Shown here piece by piece: positions 7,757 through 18,604 of a stretch of 64,000 nt of DNA. The stretch lies in the NCBI RefSeq assembly GCF_041020765.1, contig NZ_JBEUEJ010000012.1; one strand, written 5' to 3'. The notes below the pieces were generated by a model. That model was not told the DNA's origin, did not search any database, and saw only the letters and a list, made by a program, of their open reading frames with translations. The DNA is from Kineococcus terrestris (GTDB lineage: Bacteria > Actinomycetota > Actinomycetes > Actinomycetales > Kineococcaceae). Numbering within the stretch: the first letter of the stretch is position 1; each line of letters starts with the position of its first letter. The translations under genes and the position numbers were made by a program.

Positions 7757-8932
7757 GTGCACGTCGCGCACCTGTCGCTGGCCGACTTCCGCTCCTACGA
7801 GCGGCTCGAGCTCGACCTGCGGCCCGGCACGACGACGTTCGTGGGCCTGAACGGGCAGGGCAAGACCAACCTCGTCGAGGCCGTCGGCTACGTGGCCACG
7901 CTCGGCAGCCACCGCGTGTCCGGGGACGCGCCGCTCGTGCGGCGGGGCGCCTCCCGGGCCGTGGTGCGCGCCGAGCTGGCCCGCGGCGGCCGGCGGGCCC
8001 TCGTCGAGCTGGAGATCACCCCGGGCCGCGCCAACCGGGCGCGGCTGAACGGCGCCCCGGTGCGCCGCCCGCGGGAGGTGCTGGGCACGCTGCGCAGCGT
8101 CCTGTTCGCCCCCGAGGACCTGGCGCTGGTCAAGGGCGACCCGGACGGGCGCCGGCGCTACCTGGACGACCTGCTGGTGACGCGCTGGCCGCGGGTGGCG
8201 GGCCTGCGCGCCGACTACGACCGCGTCGTGCGCCAGCGCACGGCGCTGCTGAAGTCGGCCGGCTCCGCGCTGCGCTCGGGCCGCGCGGACCCCGGCACCC
8301 TCGACGTGTGGGACGCCCAGCTCGCGGAGCTCGGCGCGGAGCTGCTGGCGGCGCGGCTGCGGCTGCTGGAGGACCTGCGCGGGCCCGCCCCCGAGGCCTA
8401 CCGGGTCCTCAGCGCGGGCCAGGGCGAGCTGGAGCTGGGCTACCGCAGCGCGCTGCCGCTGCTGGCCGGGGGGGTGGCGACCACCTCCGGCGGGGCCGTG
8501 CCGGGACGGGCGGAGCTGCGCGACGCGCTGCTGGCGCAGGCCGCCGAGCAGCGCTCCGCCGAGCTGGACCGCGGGGTGTGCCTGGTCGGCCCGCACCGCG
8601 ACGACCTCGTCCTCACCCTGGGCGGCATGCCCGCCAAGGGGTACGCCAGCCACGGCGAGAGCTGGTCGGTGGCCCTGGGGCTGCGGCTGGCCAGCTACCG
8701 GCTGCTGCTGGCCGACGACGAGCTGGACGACCCCGGCGGGCCCGTCCTCGTCCTCGACGACGTGTTCGCCGAGCTGGACGCCGGCCGGCGCGCGCGGCTG
8801 GCCGAGGTGGTCGCCGGCGCCGAGCAGGTGCTGGTGACCGCGGCCGTGCCCGAGGACGTGCCGCCCGCGCTGCGCGGCGGCGGCGCCGACCGGGTCGACG
8901 TCACGAGCGGGAGCGCCGTCCGTGCCGCCTGA
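7757..8932 (+). CDS. recF: DNA replication and repair protein RecF
   Basis: A 391-residue SMC-like ATPase that loads RecA at gaps through RecFOR. It starts with LSLADFRSYERLELDL, typical of RecF. Walker A GLNGQGKTNLVEAVGY is at ~35-50, followed by a coiled middle. The signature segment SHGESWSVALGLRLA is at ~300 and Walker B LVLDDVFAELDAGRR at ~332-346. The GTG start lies seven bases after the gnd stop. The 3' end overlaps the DciA-family gene by 11 bases. Confidence 0.96.
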   Translation: MHVAHLSLADFRSYERLELDLRPGTTTFVGLNGQGKTNLVEAVGYVATLGSHRVSGDAPLVRRGASRAVVRAELARGGRRALVELEITPGRANRARLNGAPVRRPREVLGTLRSVLFAPEDLALVKGDPDGRRRYLDDLLVTRWPRVAGLRADYDRVVRQRTALLKSAGSALRSGRADPGTLDVWDAQLAELGAELLAARLRLLEDLRGPAPEAYRVLSAGQGELELGYRSALPLLAGGVATTSGGAVPGRAELRDALLAQAAEQRSAELDRGVCLVGPHRDDLVLTLGGMPAKGYASHGESWSVALGLRLASYRLLLADDELDDPGGPVLVLDDVFAELDAGRRARLAEVVAGAEQVLVTAAVPEDVPPALRGGGADRVDVTSGSAVRAA

Positions 8933-9641
8933 GGAGCCGGACGGGCCGGAGCAGCCGGACGAGCCGGACGGACCCGGCGAGCCGCCCGGGGAGGGACCGG
9001 AGCAGGAACCGGAGTCGGAACCGGACGGGGACGCGCCGCTGCTGCCGGAGGCGGCCACCGGCCCGCCGCCGGGCGAGGACGAGCCCACGGGCGCGGACCT
9101 GGCCCGCACGGCGCTGGGCCGGGCGCGGGCGGCGGCCGCGGCGAAGGGGCTGCGCCCGGGCGTGCAGCCGCTCGGCGGGCGGACCACCGCCCGCACGTTC
9201 GCCGAGCACGTCGCCGGCGGACCGGTCACCGGCCGCCCCCGCCGCGGCGACGCCTCGGTGCGCTCGGGCGCCCACCCCGACGCCCGCGACCCCCAGACGC
9301 TCGACTCGACGCTGTCGCGGCTGGTGGGCGAGCGCGGCTGGGAGCAGCCGGTCGCCGTGGGCGGCGCCTTCGGGCGCTGGGACGTCGTGGTGGGCCCGGA
9401 CCTGGCCGGGCACTGCGAGCCGGAGTCGCTGACCGACGGCACGCTCGTCGTGCGGGCGGAGTCCACGGCCTGGGCCACCCAGGTGCGGCTGCTGACCAGC
9501 CACCTGGTGCGCCGGCTCGACGAGGAGCTGGGGCACGGGGTCGTCACCAAGGTCGTCGTGCGCGGGCCGCGCAGCCCGTCCTGGCGCAAGGGCGGGCGCT
9601 CGGCGCCGGGCGGGCGGGGCCCGCGCGACACCTACGGCTGA
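8922..9641 (+). CDS. dciA: DciA family (DUF721) replication protein
   Basis: A 239-residue protein. Residues ~1-95 are a low-complexity Pro/Glu/Asp-rich tail, and residues ~125-230 form the DUF721 domain (LSRLVGERGWEQPVAVG, GRWDVVVGPDLAGHCEP, ESTAWATQVRLLTSHLV). DciA proteins bind and load the DnaB replicative helicase in bacteria lacking DnaC. The GTG start lies inside the recF end, so the two are translationally coupled. The disordered N-terminus is longer than usual. Confidence 0.88.
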   Translation: MPPEEPDGPEQPDEPDGPGEPPGEGPEQEPESEPDGDAPLLPEAATGPPPGEDEPTGADLARTALGRARAAAAAKGLRPGVQPLGGRTTARTFAEHVAGGPVTGRPRRGDASVRSGAHPDARDPQTLDSTLSRLVGERGWEQPVAVGGAFGRWDVVVGPDLAGHCEPESLTDGTLVVRAESTAWATQVRLLTSHLVRRLDEELGHGVVTKVVVRGPRSPSWRKGGRSAPGGRGPRDTYG

Positions 9642-9902
9642 CCGGAGCTCCACCCGCCGACGGGTCGCGGGCCGCGGACGCGCCGCGGCACGGACGGCCC
9701 CCCGCTCGTGTGGGGGACCACGCGCGCGGGGGGTCGCGCCGCGCAGGGGGCGCCACAGGGCCTGCGGACGCGAGGGGCGGAGGTCCGGCGGGGTAGGATC
9801 GGGGGGAACCTGGCGGTCGACGGGCCTCTGGCGTCACGGGGCCCGCGAGGTCCTCCGCGCCGGTCCCGCACGGCCGCCCCACCGGAGGGAGCTCGCATCA
9901 CC

Positions 9903-12011
9903 GTGCCGAACGAGGACCGTCCCGAGGACACCCCCCAGCCCACCCCCGCGGACGCCTCCGCCGGGACGCCCGACCAGCTCCCCTCGCAGGTCCCCTCCCT
10001 CGCGGACGCCGTGGCGGCCGACGGCACGGTGAGCGCCGACGGGGCCGTGGGCGGTGAGTACGGCGCCGACGCGATCACCGTCCTCGAGGGCCTGGAGGCG
10101 GTGCGCAAGCGCCCCGGCATGTACATCGGCTCCACCGGTGAGCGCGGCCTGCACCACCTCGTCTACGAGGTCGTCGACAACTCCGTCGACGAGGCCCTGG
10201 CCGGGCACTGCGACACCATCCGCGTCACCCTGACCGCCGACGGCGGGGTGCGGGTGGAGGACAACGGCCGCGGCATCCCCGTCGACGTCATGGCCGGTGA
10301 GGGCCGCCCGGCCGTCGAGGTCGTCCTCACGGTCCTGCACGCGGGCGGCAAGTTCGGCGGCGGCGGGTACTCCGTCTCCGGCGGTCTGCACGGCGTGGGC
10401 ATCTCCGTCGTCAACGCGCTCTCCTCGAAGCTGCGGGTCGAGATCCGCCGGCAGGGCTCGGTGTGGCGCCAGTCGTACGCCGACGGCGTGCCGGTGGCGC
10501 CGCTGGAGCAGGGCGAGGACACCGACGAGACCGGCACGACCGTCACGTTCTGGCCCAGCGCCGAGACGTTCGAGACGACCGAGTTCTCCTTCGACACCCT
10601 GCGCACCCGCTTCCAGCAGATGGCGTTCCTCAACAAGGGCCTGACCATCTGCCTGGTCGACGAGCGCGCGCACCCCGAGGACGAGGGGGAGGCGGAGTCG
10701 ACCGACGTCAAGACCGAGCGCGAGGTCACCTTCCGCTACGACGGCGGCCTCGTCGACTACGTCACCCACGTGAACTCGCTGAAGAAGAACGACCCGCTGC
10801 ACGAGTCGGTCATCGCGCTGGAGGCCGAGGACACCGAGCGCGGCATCTCCGTCGAGCTGGCCCTGCAGTGGACGACGGCGTACACGGAGTCGGTGTTCAC
10901 CTACGCGAACACCATCAACACCTCCGAGGGCGGCACCCACGAGGCCGGGTTCCGCGGCGCGCTGACGACGCTGGTCGGCGACTACGTGCGCGACGTCCTC
11001 AAGGACAAGACGGCCGTCGAGGGCGCCGACATCCGCGAGGGCCTGACCGCGGTGATCTCGGTCAAGCTCGGCGAGCCGCAGTTCGAGGGGCAGACGAAGA
11101 CGAAGCTGGGCAACACGATCGCCCGCACGTTCGTGCAGCAGCAGGTGCGCGAGCACCTGGGGCACTGGTTCGCCGCCAACCCCAAGGAGGCGCGGGTCAT
11201 CGCGCAGAAGGCGGTCGGCGCGGCCGTGGCCCGCATGGCGGCCCGCAAGGCGCGCGACACCAGCCGCAAGAGCCTCATGGAGCGCAACTCCATGCCCAGC
11301 AAGCTCAAGGACTGCCAGTCGCGCAACCCCGCCGAGTGCGAGGTGTTCATCGTCGAGGGCGACTCCGCGGGCGGTTCGGCCACCCGCGGCCGCGACCCGC
11401 GCACCCAGGCGATCCTCGCCATCCGCGGCAAGATCCTCAACGTCGAGAAGGCGCGCCTGGACCGCGCCCTGGGCAACCAGGAGGTGCAGTCGCTCATCAC
11501 GGCGTTCGGCACCGGCATCGGCGAGGACTTCAGCCTCGACAAGCTGAGGTACCACAAGATCATCATCATGGCCGACGCGGACGTCGACGGGCAGCACATC
11601 CGCACGCTGCTGCTGACGCTGCTGTTCCGGTACATGAAGCCGCTGGTGGAGAACGGCCACGTCTACCTGGCGCAGCCGCCGCTGTACCGGATCAAGTGGA
11701 CGGGCGGGCAGGCGCACGAGTTCGCCTACTCCGACCGCGAGCGCGACGCCCTCATCGCGGCCGGCCGCGAGGCCGGCAGGAAGCTGCCCAAGGAGAACGC
11801 CGTCCAGCGCTACAAGGGGCTGGGCGAGATGAACTGGGACGAGCTGTCGGAGACGACGATGGACCCGGCGCACCGCACCCTGCTGCAGGTCACCCTCGAG
11901 GACGCGGCCGCGGCCGACGCCATCTTCGCCGTGCTCATGGGCGAGGACGTGGAGTCCCGCCGCGGCTTCATCCAGCGCAACGCCCGCGACGTGCGGTTCC
12001 TCGACGTGTAG
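9903..12011 (+). CDS. gyrB: DNA gyrase subunit B
   Basis: A 702-residue ATPase subunit of DNA gyrase. After a ~55-residue variable N-terminus come LEGLEAVRKRPGMYIGS and the GHKL ATP-binding loops (VDNSVDEALAG, GGKFGGGGYSVSGGLHGVG). The TOPRIM acidic motif EGDSAGGSA is at ~481-489, DADVDGQHI at ~558 and QRYKGLGEMN near residue 635. I took GTG 9903. GGAGGGAG lies 11 bases upstream, and an in-frame ATC at 9897 sits at a better spacing but would be a rare start. A TAGGAT at 9794 could be the -10 element. Confidence 0.96.
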   Translation: MPNEDRPEDTPQPTPADASAGTPDQLPSQVPSLADAVAADGTVSADGAVGGEYGADAITVLEGLEAVRKRPGMYIGSTGERGLHHLVYEVVDNSVDEALAGHCDTIRVTLTADGGVRVEDNGRGIPVDVMAGEGRPAVEVVLTVLHAGGKFGGGGYSVSGGLHGVGISVVNALSSKLRVEIRRQGSVWRQSYADGVPVAPLEQGEDTDETGTTVTFWPSAETFETTEFSFDTLRTRFQQMAFLNKGLTICLVDERAHPEDEGEAESTDVKTEREVTFRYDGGLVDYVTHVNSLKKNDPLHESVIALEAEDTERGISVELALQWTTAYTESVFTYANTINTSEGGTHEAGFRGALTTLVGDYVRDVLKDKTAVEGADIREGLTAVISVKLGEPQFEGQTKTKLGNTIARTFVQQQVREHLGHWFAANPKEARVIAQKAVGAAVARMAARKARDTSRKSLMERNSMPSKLKDCQSRNPAECEVFIVEGDSAGGSATRGRDPRTQAILAIRGKILNVEKARLDRALGNQEVQSLITAFGTGIGEDFSLDKLRYHKIIIMADADVDGQHIRTLLLTLLFRYMKPLVENGHVYLAQPPLYRIKWTGGQAHEFAYSDRERDALIAAGREAGRKLPKENAVQRYKGLGEMNWDELSETTMDPAHRTLLQVTLEDAAAADAIFAVLMGEDVESRRGFIQRNARDVRFLDV

Positions 12012-12089
12012 CCGGCCGCGCCGGGCCCCCGCCCGGCCCCGCCGCCCCGTCCGACGACCGCCGCCACCCCGCCAGAAGGGCACCACGCC

Positions 12090-14878
<2,789 letters not shown>

Positions 14879-14882
<4 letters not shown>

Positions 14883-15361
14883 CCCCTGCGGAACGCACGG
14901 CGCCGTCCACGTCCCCGAAGGCGTCCGGGTCCGCGAAGGCGGCCGCCGGGCGCGCGGCGGACGGGGCGGGCCGGCCGCAGCGCCAGGGCGTCGACAGCGT
15001 CCCCCGCCGCGTGCGGCTGACGCTGGCGCGCGTCGACCCCTGGTCGGTGACCAAGCTGTCGTTCCTGCTGTCCGTGGCGGTCGGCATCGCGCTGGTCGTG
15101 GCGACCGGCGTCGTGTGGGCCGTCCTGGACGGCATGGGCGTCTTCTCCGACCTGGACGGCCTGCTGCGCGACGTCGTGGGCGACGAGGTGGACCTCAACC
15201 TGCTCGACTACGTCGGGTTCGGCCGGGTCATCTCGCTGGCGACGGTCATCGCGGTCGTCGACGTGGTGCTCCTGACGGCCCTGTCGACGCTGGCGGCGTT
15301 CCTCTACAACGTGTGCGCCGCGCTGGTCGGCGGCCTGCACGTGACGCTGTCCGACGACTGA
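14879..15361 (+). CDS. DUF3566 membrane protein
   Basis: A 160-residue protein with a disordered Ala/Ser/Lys-rich N-terminus (residues 1-45) and the DUF3566 core RVRLTLARVDPWSVTKLSFLLSV. Two membrane segments follow, at about 62-82 and 122-150. The GTG start overlaps the gyrA stop codon. DUF3566 genes sit directly after gyrA in most actinomycetes, and their function is not established. Identification is by sequence pattern and position. Confidence 0.9.
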
Positions 15362-15444
15362 CCCGCGCGCTGCGCACCGGGCACCCGGTCGAGGCACCCG
15401 CGGGTGTCCGGTAAGGTGGTGTCCCGCCGCGCACGCGTGGCTCC

Positions 15445-15518
15445 GGGCCTATAGCTCAGTCGGTTAGAGCGCTTCCCTGATAAGGAAGAGGTCGGAGGTT
15501 CAAGTCCTCCTAGGCCCA
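15445..15518 (+). tRNA. tRNA-Ile (GAT)
   Basis: A 74-base cloverleaf: acceptor GGGCCTA pairs with TAGGCCC, the D-arm is AGCTCAGTCGGTTAGAGC, the anticodon loop CTGATAA carries GAT, and the T-arm is GGAGGTTCAAGTCCTCC. The discriminator base is A. CCA is not encoded. tRNA-Ile after gyrA is a conserved actinobacterial arrangement. Confidence 0.97.
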
Positions 15519-15542
15519 CCCCCGAACTCCGCGGAGGTCCCG

Positions 15543-15659
15543 GTGAAGAAGCTGCTCGTGGTGGCGGCCGTCGCAGGCGCGGCGTTCGCGTGGCGCCGCC
15601 GGGCCTCCACGAAGGCCGAGCGCGACCTGTGGGCCGAGGCCACCGACACCGTCCGCTGA
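15543..15659 (+). CDS. DLW-39 family microprotein
   Basis: A 38-residue protein: VKKLLVVAAVAGAAFAW, then RRRASTKAERDLWAEATD and TVR. The hydrophobic first half looks like a single membrane anchor. The tail ERDLWAEATD is the hallmark from which the DLW-39 family takes its name. It lies between tRNA-Ile and tRNA-Ala, its usual place near gyrA. GTG start with GGAGG upstream (GCGGAGGTCCCG). The function is unknown. Confidence 0.85.
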   Translation: MKKLLVVAAVAGAAFAWRRRASTKAERDLWAEATDTVR

Positions 15660-15701
15660 CCACGACGACCCGGCGACGGGTCGGTGCGGGACAGCGGTCC
15701 C

Positions 15702-15774
15702 GGGGGCGTGGCGCAACTGGTAGCGCACCTGCTTTGCAAGCAGGGGGTTAGGGGTTCGAGTCCCCTCGTCTCCA
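15702..15774 (+). tRNA. tRNA-Ala (TGC)
   Basis: A 73-base cloverleaf: acceptor GGGGGCG with CGTCTCC (two G-U pairs), anticodon stem CCTGC/GCAGG and loop TTTGCAA giving anticodon TGC, T-arm AGGGGTTCGAGTCCCCT. The discriminator base is A. CCA is not encoded. Confidence 0.97.
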
Positions 15775-15783
15775 CCCTCACGA

Positions 15784-15825
15784 ACGACGGGCCCCGCTCA
15801 CCAGCCGGTGAGCGGGGCCCGTCGT
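15784..15825. terminator. bidirectional hairpin terminator
   Basis: A perfect 19-bp stem (15784-15802 with 15807-15825) and a four-base loop AGCC. It lies between tRNA-Ala on the plus strand and the minus-strand gene ending at 15840, so it can serve both directions. Confidence 0.8.
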
Positions 15826-15839
15826 CGTCCCGGAGCGCG

Positions 15840-16847
15840 TCAGGACTTCTCCTCCTCGCCCTCCTCGGGCGCCGGCCGCACCTGCGCGTCCTCGGCGGGC
15901 GTGCCGCCCTCGGTGTCCAGCTCGGTCTCCACGGCGGCACCGGGGGGCGCCGTCACGGGCGGCGTCGTCGATCCCGCCGCCGAGCCGGTGGTGCTGCCCG
16001 TCGCCGAGCCCGTGTCCGAGCCGGCGGAGGACTCCGCGGGGATCTCGGTGGCGACCTCGGAGACCGGCGGGGTCGACGCGGCAGAGGTGTCGGGAGCCGT
16101 GGGGGAGGGGCTCGGCGCCGGGGCGGGCCCGGTCGCCGGGGACCACGCGGTGCCCGGGGTGGCCCACGGGTCCTCCTCGCCGCGGCGCTTGACGGCCGAG
16201 AACGCGGCCGCGCCGACGCCGAGCACGAGCGCCACGAGCAGGACCTTGCGCCCGCGGCCCTTCTTCTTCCTCGCCTTCACGGTCGCCTCGCCGCGCAGCA
16301 CGGCCAGCGCGTCGCTGGAGCGCTTGCCCGCGACCCCGGCGGCGGCCTTGCCCGCCGTGGCGGCACCGGCCGTCGCGGCCAGCGCGGGCGCGGCCGCGTG
16401 CTGGGCGCTGGCCGACGCGGACTGCACGGCCTCGCGCACGCGGGGCAGCAGGTCGTCGACGAGCTTGTCGCGGGTGGCGTCCACGGCGGGCGTCACCTTC
16501 GCGGCGGCCGCGGCGGCGGCCGGGGTGGCCACGGCCACGGACTTCTCCCAGCCGTCCTTGACGTGCGGGGCGGCCCAGTCGCGGGCGGCGGTGGCGTGCG
16601 GGGCGGCCCAGTCGCGCGCGGCGGTGGCGTGCGGGGCGGCCCAGTCGCGGGCGGCGGCCGCGCGGGGCCCGGCCCACTCGGCGGCGTGCCCGACGTGCGG
16701 ACCGGCCCAGGTGCGGGCCGCCGTGGCGGCCTCCTTCGCGCGCTCGACGGCCACCTCGACGGTCGGGTTGACCTTCTCGGCCAGCGCGGTCCCGTGGTCC
16801 TTGACCTGGGCCTGCAGGACCTCCGCGCGGGTCTTCCTGTGCGACAT
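15840..16847 (-). CDS. single-pass membrane protein with Ala/Trp repeats and Ser/Thr-rich tail
   Basis: A 335-residue protein. Residues 1-60 are charged and helical (KTRAEVLQAQVKDHG). Residues ~50-110 carry near-identical 11-residue repeats of the form AARDWAAPHAT. An Ala-rich amphipathic stretch follows. One membrane helix (KVLLVALVLGVGAAAFSAV) lies at about 222-240, preceded by a basic cluster. The rest is a Pro/Thr/Ser/Glu-rich, probably extracytoplasmic tail. ATG start with GGAGGAGG upstream. It resembles actinomycete DUF5324-type proteins in layout, but I do not recognise a function. Confidence 0.7.
   Translation of the reverse strand: MSHRKTRAEVLQAQVKDHGTALAEKVNPTVEVAVERAKEAATAARTWAGPHVGHAAEWAGPRAAAARDWAAPHATAARDWAAPHATAARDWAAPHVKDGWEKSVAVATPAAAAAAAKVTPAVDATRDKLVDDLLPRVREAVQSASASAQHAAAPALAATAGAATAGKAAAGVAGKRSSDALAVLRGEATVKARKKKGRGRKVLLVALVLGVGAAAFSAVKRRGEEDPWATPGTAWSPATGPAPAPSPSPTAPDTSAASTPPVSEVATEIPAESSAGSDTGSATGSTTGSAAGSTTPPVTAPPGAAVETELDTEGGTPAEDAQVRPAPEEGEEEKS
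16563..16661 (-). repeat. 33-bp tandem repeat, three copies
   Basis: A 33-base unit starts at 16563, 16596 and 16629 with only single-base differences. It encodes the AARDWAAPHAT repeats of the surrounding gene. The high identity suggests recent expansion or slippage. Confidence 0.75.
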
Positions 16848-17059
16848 CCGTTCCTCCTCCTCGTGCGCTCCGCCCGTCCCGCCGCCGCCGTCTGACTCGT
16901 CGGTGGCGGTCCGGGGACTGGTCCGGGTCAACGACGACCCCCAGCCTGTCGTGCCCCGGGCCGCACGGCCAGCGGAGATCACCACGAGACCCCCACGAGC
17001 GGACCGGCCCGGCCGACGTCCGGGAGGCCGCCCGCGGGGCCCGTGGGAGGATGGCGGTC

Positions 17060-17584
17060 ATGCACGCGACGCTGCACACCAACCACGGCGACATCCGCCT
17101 GGAGCTGTTCGAGAACCACGCCCCCAAGACGGTGGCCAACTTCGTCGGGCTGGCGGAGGGCACCAAGGAGTGGCAGGACCCGGTCAGCGGTGACACGCGG
17201 ACCGACCCGTTCTACGACGGCCTCACCTTCCACCGCATCATCGACGGCTTCATGGTCCAGGGCGGCTGCCCGCGCGGCGACGGCCGCGGCGGCCCCGGCT
17301 ACCAGTTCGACGACGAGATCCACCCCGAGCTGCGCTTCGACCGCAAGTACCTGTTCGCCATGGCGAACGCCGGCAAGGTCGGCGGCCGCGGCACCAACGG
17401 CTCGCAGTTCTTCATCACCGTCACCGAGACCCCGCACCTCAACGGCAAGCACACGATCTTCGGCGAGGTGGCCGACGACGCCAGCCGCCGGGTCGTCGAC
17501 GCGATCGCCACGGTGGCGACCGGCCCCGGGGACGCCCCCCGCGAGCCCGTCGTCATCGAGAGCGTCGACGTCGAGCGCTCCTGA
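17060..17584 (+). CDS. ppiA: cyclophilin-type peptidyl-prolyl cis-trans isomerase
   Basis: A 174-residue cytoplasmic cyclophilin (no signal peptide) that catalyses proline isomerisation during folding. Family motifs seen are HTNHGDIRLELFENHAPKTV, FHRIIDGFMVQGG (catalytic Arg in FHR), GTNGSQFFIT and LNGKHTIFGEV. I prefer ATG 17060 because GGGAGG ends nine bases before it. The ATG at 17051 abuts the same GGGAGG directly. It is followed by the rhomboid gene on the same strand, as in Mycobacterium and Streptomyces. Confidence 0.93.
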   Translation: MHATLHTNHGDIRLELFENHAPKTVANFVGLAEGTKEWQDPVSGDTRTDPFYDGLTFHRIIDGFMVQGGCPRGDGRGGPGYQFDDEIHPELRFDRKYLFAMANAGKVGGRGTNGSQFFITVTETPHLNGKHTIFGEVADDASRRVVDAIATVATGPGDAPREPVVIESVDVERS

Positions 17585-17608
17585 GGCCGTCGCGGACCAC
17601 GACCTGAC

Positions 17609-18478
17609 GTGAGCGTCCCCGGGACCCCACCGACGCCCCCGCCCGGTGGGGTCTCGGTCTGCCCGCGCCACCCCGACCGGGAGAGCTACGTCCGCTGCCA
17701 GCGGTGCGAGCGCCCCGCGTGCCCGGACTGCCAGCGCCCGGCCGCGGTGGGCTTCCACTGCGTGGACTGCGTCGCGGAGGCCAACAGGGGCGTTCGCGCC
17801 CCGCGCACCACCTTCGGCGGCGCGGTGCGCGGCCGGGACACCGCGGTCACCAAGACGGTGGTCGTGGTGTGCGCGCTGATGTACCTGGCGCAGTTCGTCG
17901 TCGACCCGCGCGTGTACGCGTACCTGGTCCTGAGCAACCAGGTGTCGACGTACCCGTGGGCGTTCTCCGCCGGCAACTACTGGCAGCCGCTGACGTCGGC
18001 GTTCCTGCACGCCCCGACCCCGATCCACGTGCTGTTCAACATGTACGCGCTGTGGCTGGTGGGGCAGTACCTGGAGCCGCTGCTGGGCCGGGCCCGCTTC
18101 GCGGCGCTGTACCTGCTGTCCGCCCTGGGCGGGGCGGCCGGCGCGACGCTGCTGCCCATGACGGCCGGGGTCAGCACGGTCGGCGCCTCCGGCGCGGTCT
18201 TCGGCCTCTTCGGCGCCCTGTTCGTCGTCAACCGGCACCTGGGGCGGCAGTCCGGTCAGGTCCTGGCGCTGGTCGCCATCAACTTCGCCATCGGGGTGTT
18301 CGTGCCCGGCATCTCCTGGCAGGCGCACCTGGGCGGGCTGGTCACCGGGGCCGCGGTCGCCGCGGTCCTGGCCCGCACGCGGCGCTCGCCGCGGCTGGTC
18401 CAGGTGGCGGGGCTGGGCGCCGCGGCGCTCGTCGTCGTGGCGCTGCTGGCGTACGCGGTGGCGCGCTTCACCCTCTGA
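17609..18478 (+). CDS. rhomboid family intramembrane serine protease with zinc-ribbon N-terminus
   Basis: A 289-residue protein. Residues 18-55 contain eight cysteine/histidine ligands (CPRHP, CQRCERPACPDCQRP, HCVDC), a B-box or zinc-ribbon-like module. Six to seven membrane helices follow. The rhomboid catalytic dyad is Ser194 in GASGAVFG and His240 in QAHLGG, with the supporting His140/Asn144 in HVLFNMYALW. It should cleave membrane proteins within the bilayer; the substrate is unknown. The gene has a GTG start 24 bases after the cyclophilin stop, so the two are probably cotranscribed. Confidence 0.92.
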   Translation: MSVPGTPPTPPPGGVSVCPRHPDRESYVRCQRCERPACPDCQRPAAVGFHCVDCVAEANRGVRAPRTTFGGAVRGRDTAVTKTVVVVCALMYLAQFVVDPRVYAYLVLSNQVSTYPWAFSAGNYWQPLTSAFLHAPTPIHVLFNMYALWLVGQYLEPLLGRARFAALYLLSALGGAAGATLLPMTAGVSTVGASGAVFGLFGALFVVNRHLGRQSGQVLALVAINFAIGVFVPGISWQAHLGGLVTGAAVAAVLARTRRSPRLVQVAGLGAAALVVVALLAYAVARFTL

Positions 18479-18496
18479 CGGGGCTCGCGCGAGCCG

Positions 18497-18595
18497 CTGT
18501 CCACCGCCCGTCCCACGTCCTGTGGACGGCGCGAGCGCGTTGCCCACAGCCGTCCACAGGGTGTGGACGGACTGGTGGACAACTCCTGTGGACGG
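18497..18595. other. cluster of seven DnaA-box-like nonamers with an internal hairpin
   Basis: In 99 bases between convergent genes there are CTGTCCACC (18497), TGTGGACGG (18521), TTGCCCACA (18540), CCGTCCACA (18550), TGTGGACGG (18562), GGTGGACAA (18574) and TGTGGACGG (18587). CTGTGGACGG (18520-18529) and CCGTCCACAG (18550-18559) form a perfect 10-bp inverted repeat, so part of this could simply be a terminator hairpin. A DnaA-titration site is the alternative. Confidence 0.5.
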
Positions 18596-18604
18596 GCGGC
18601 GCGG

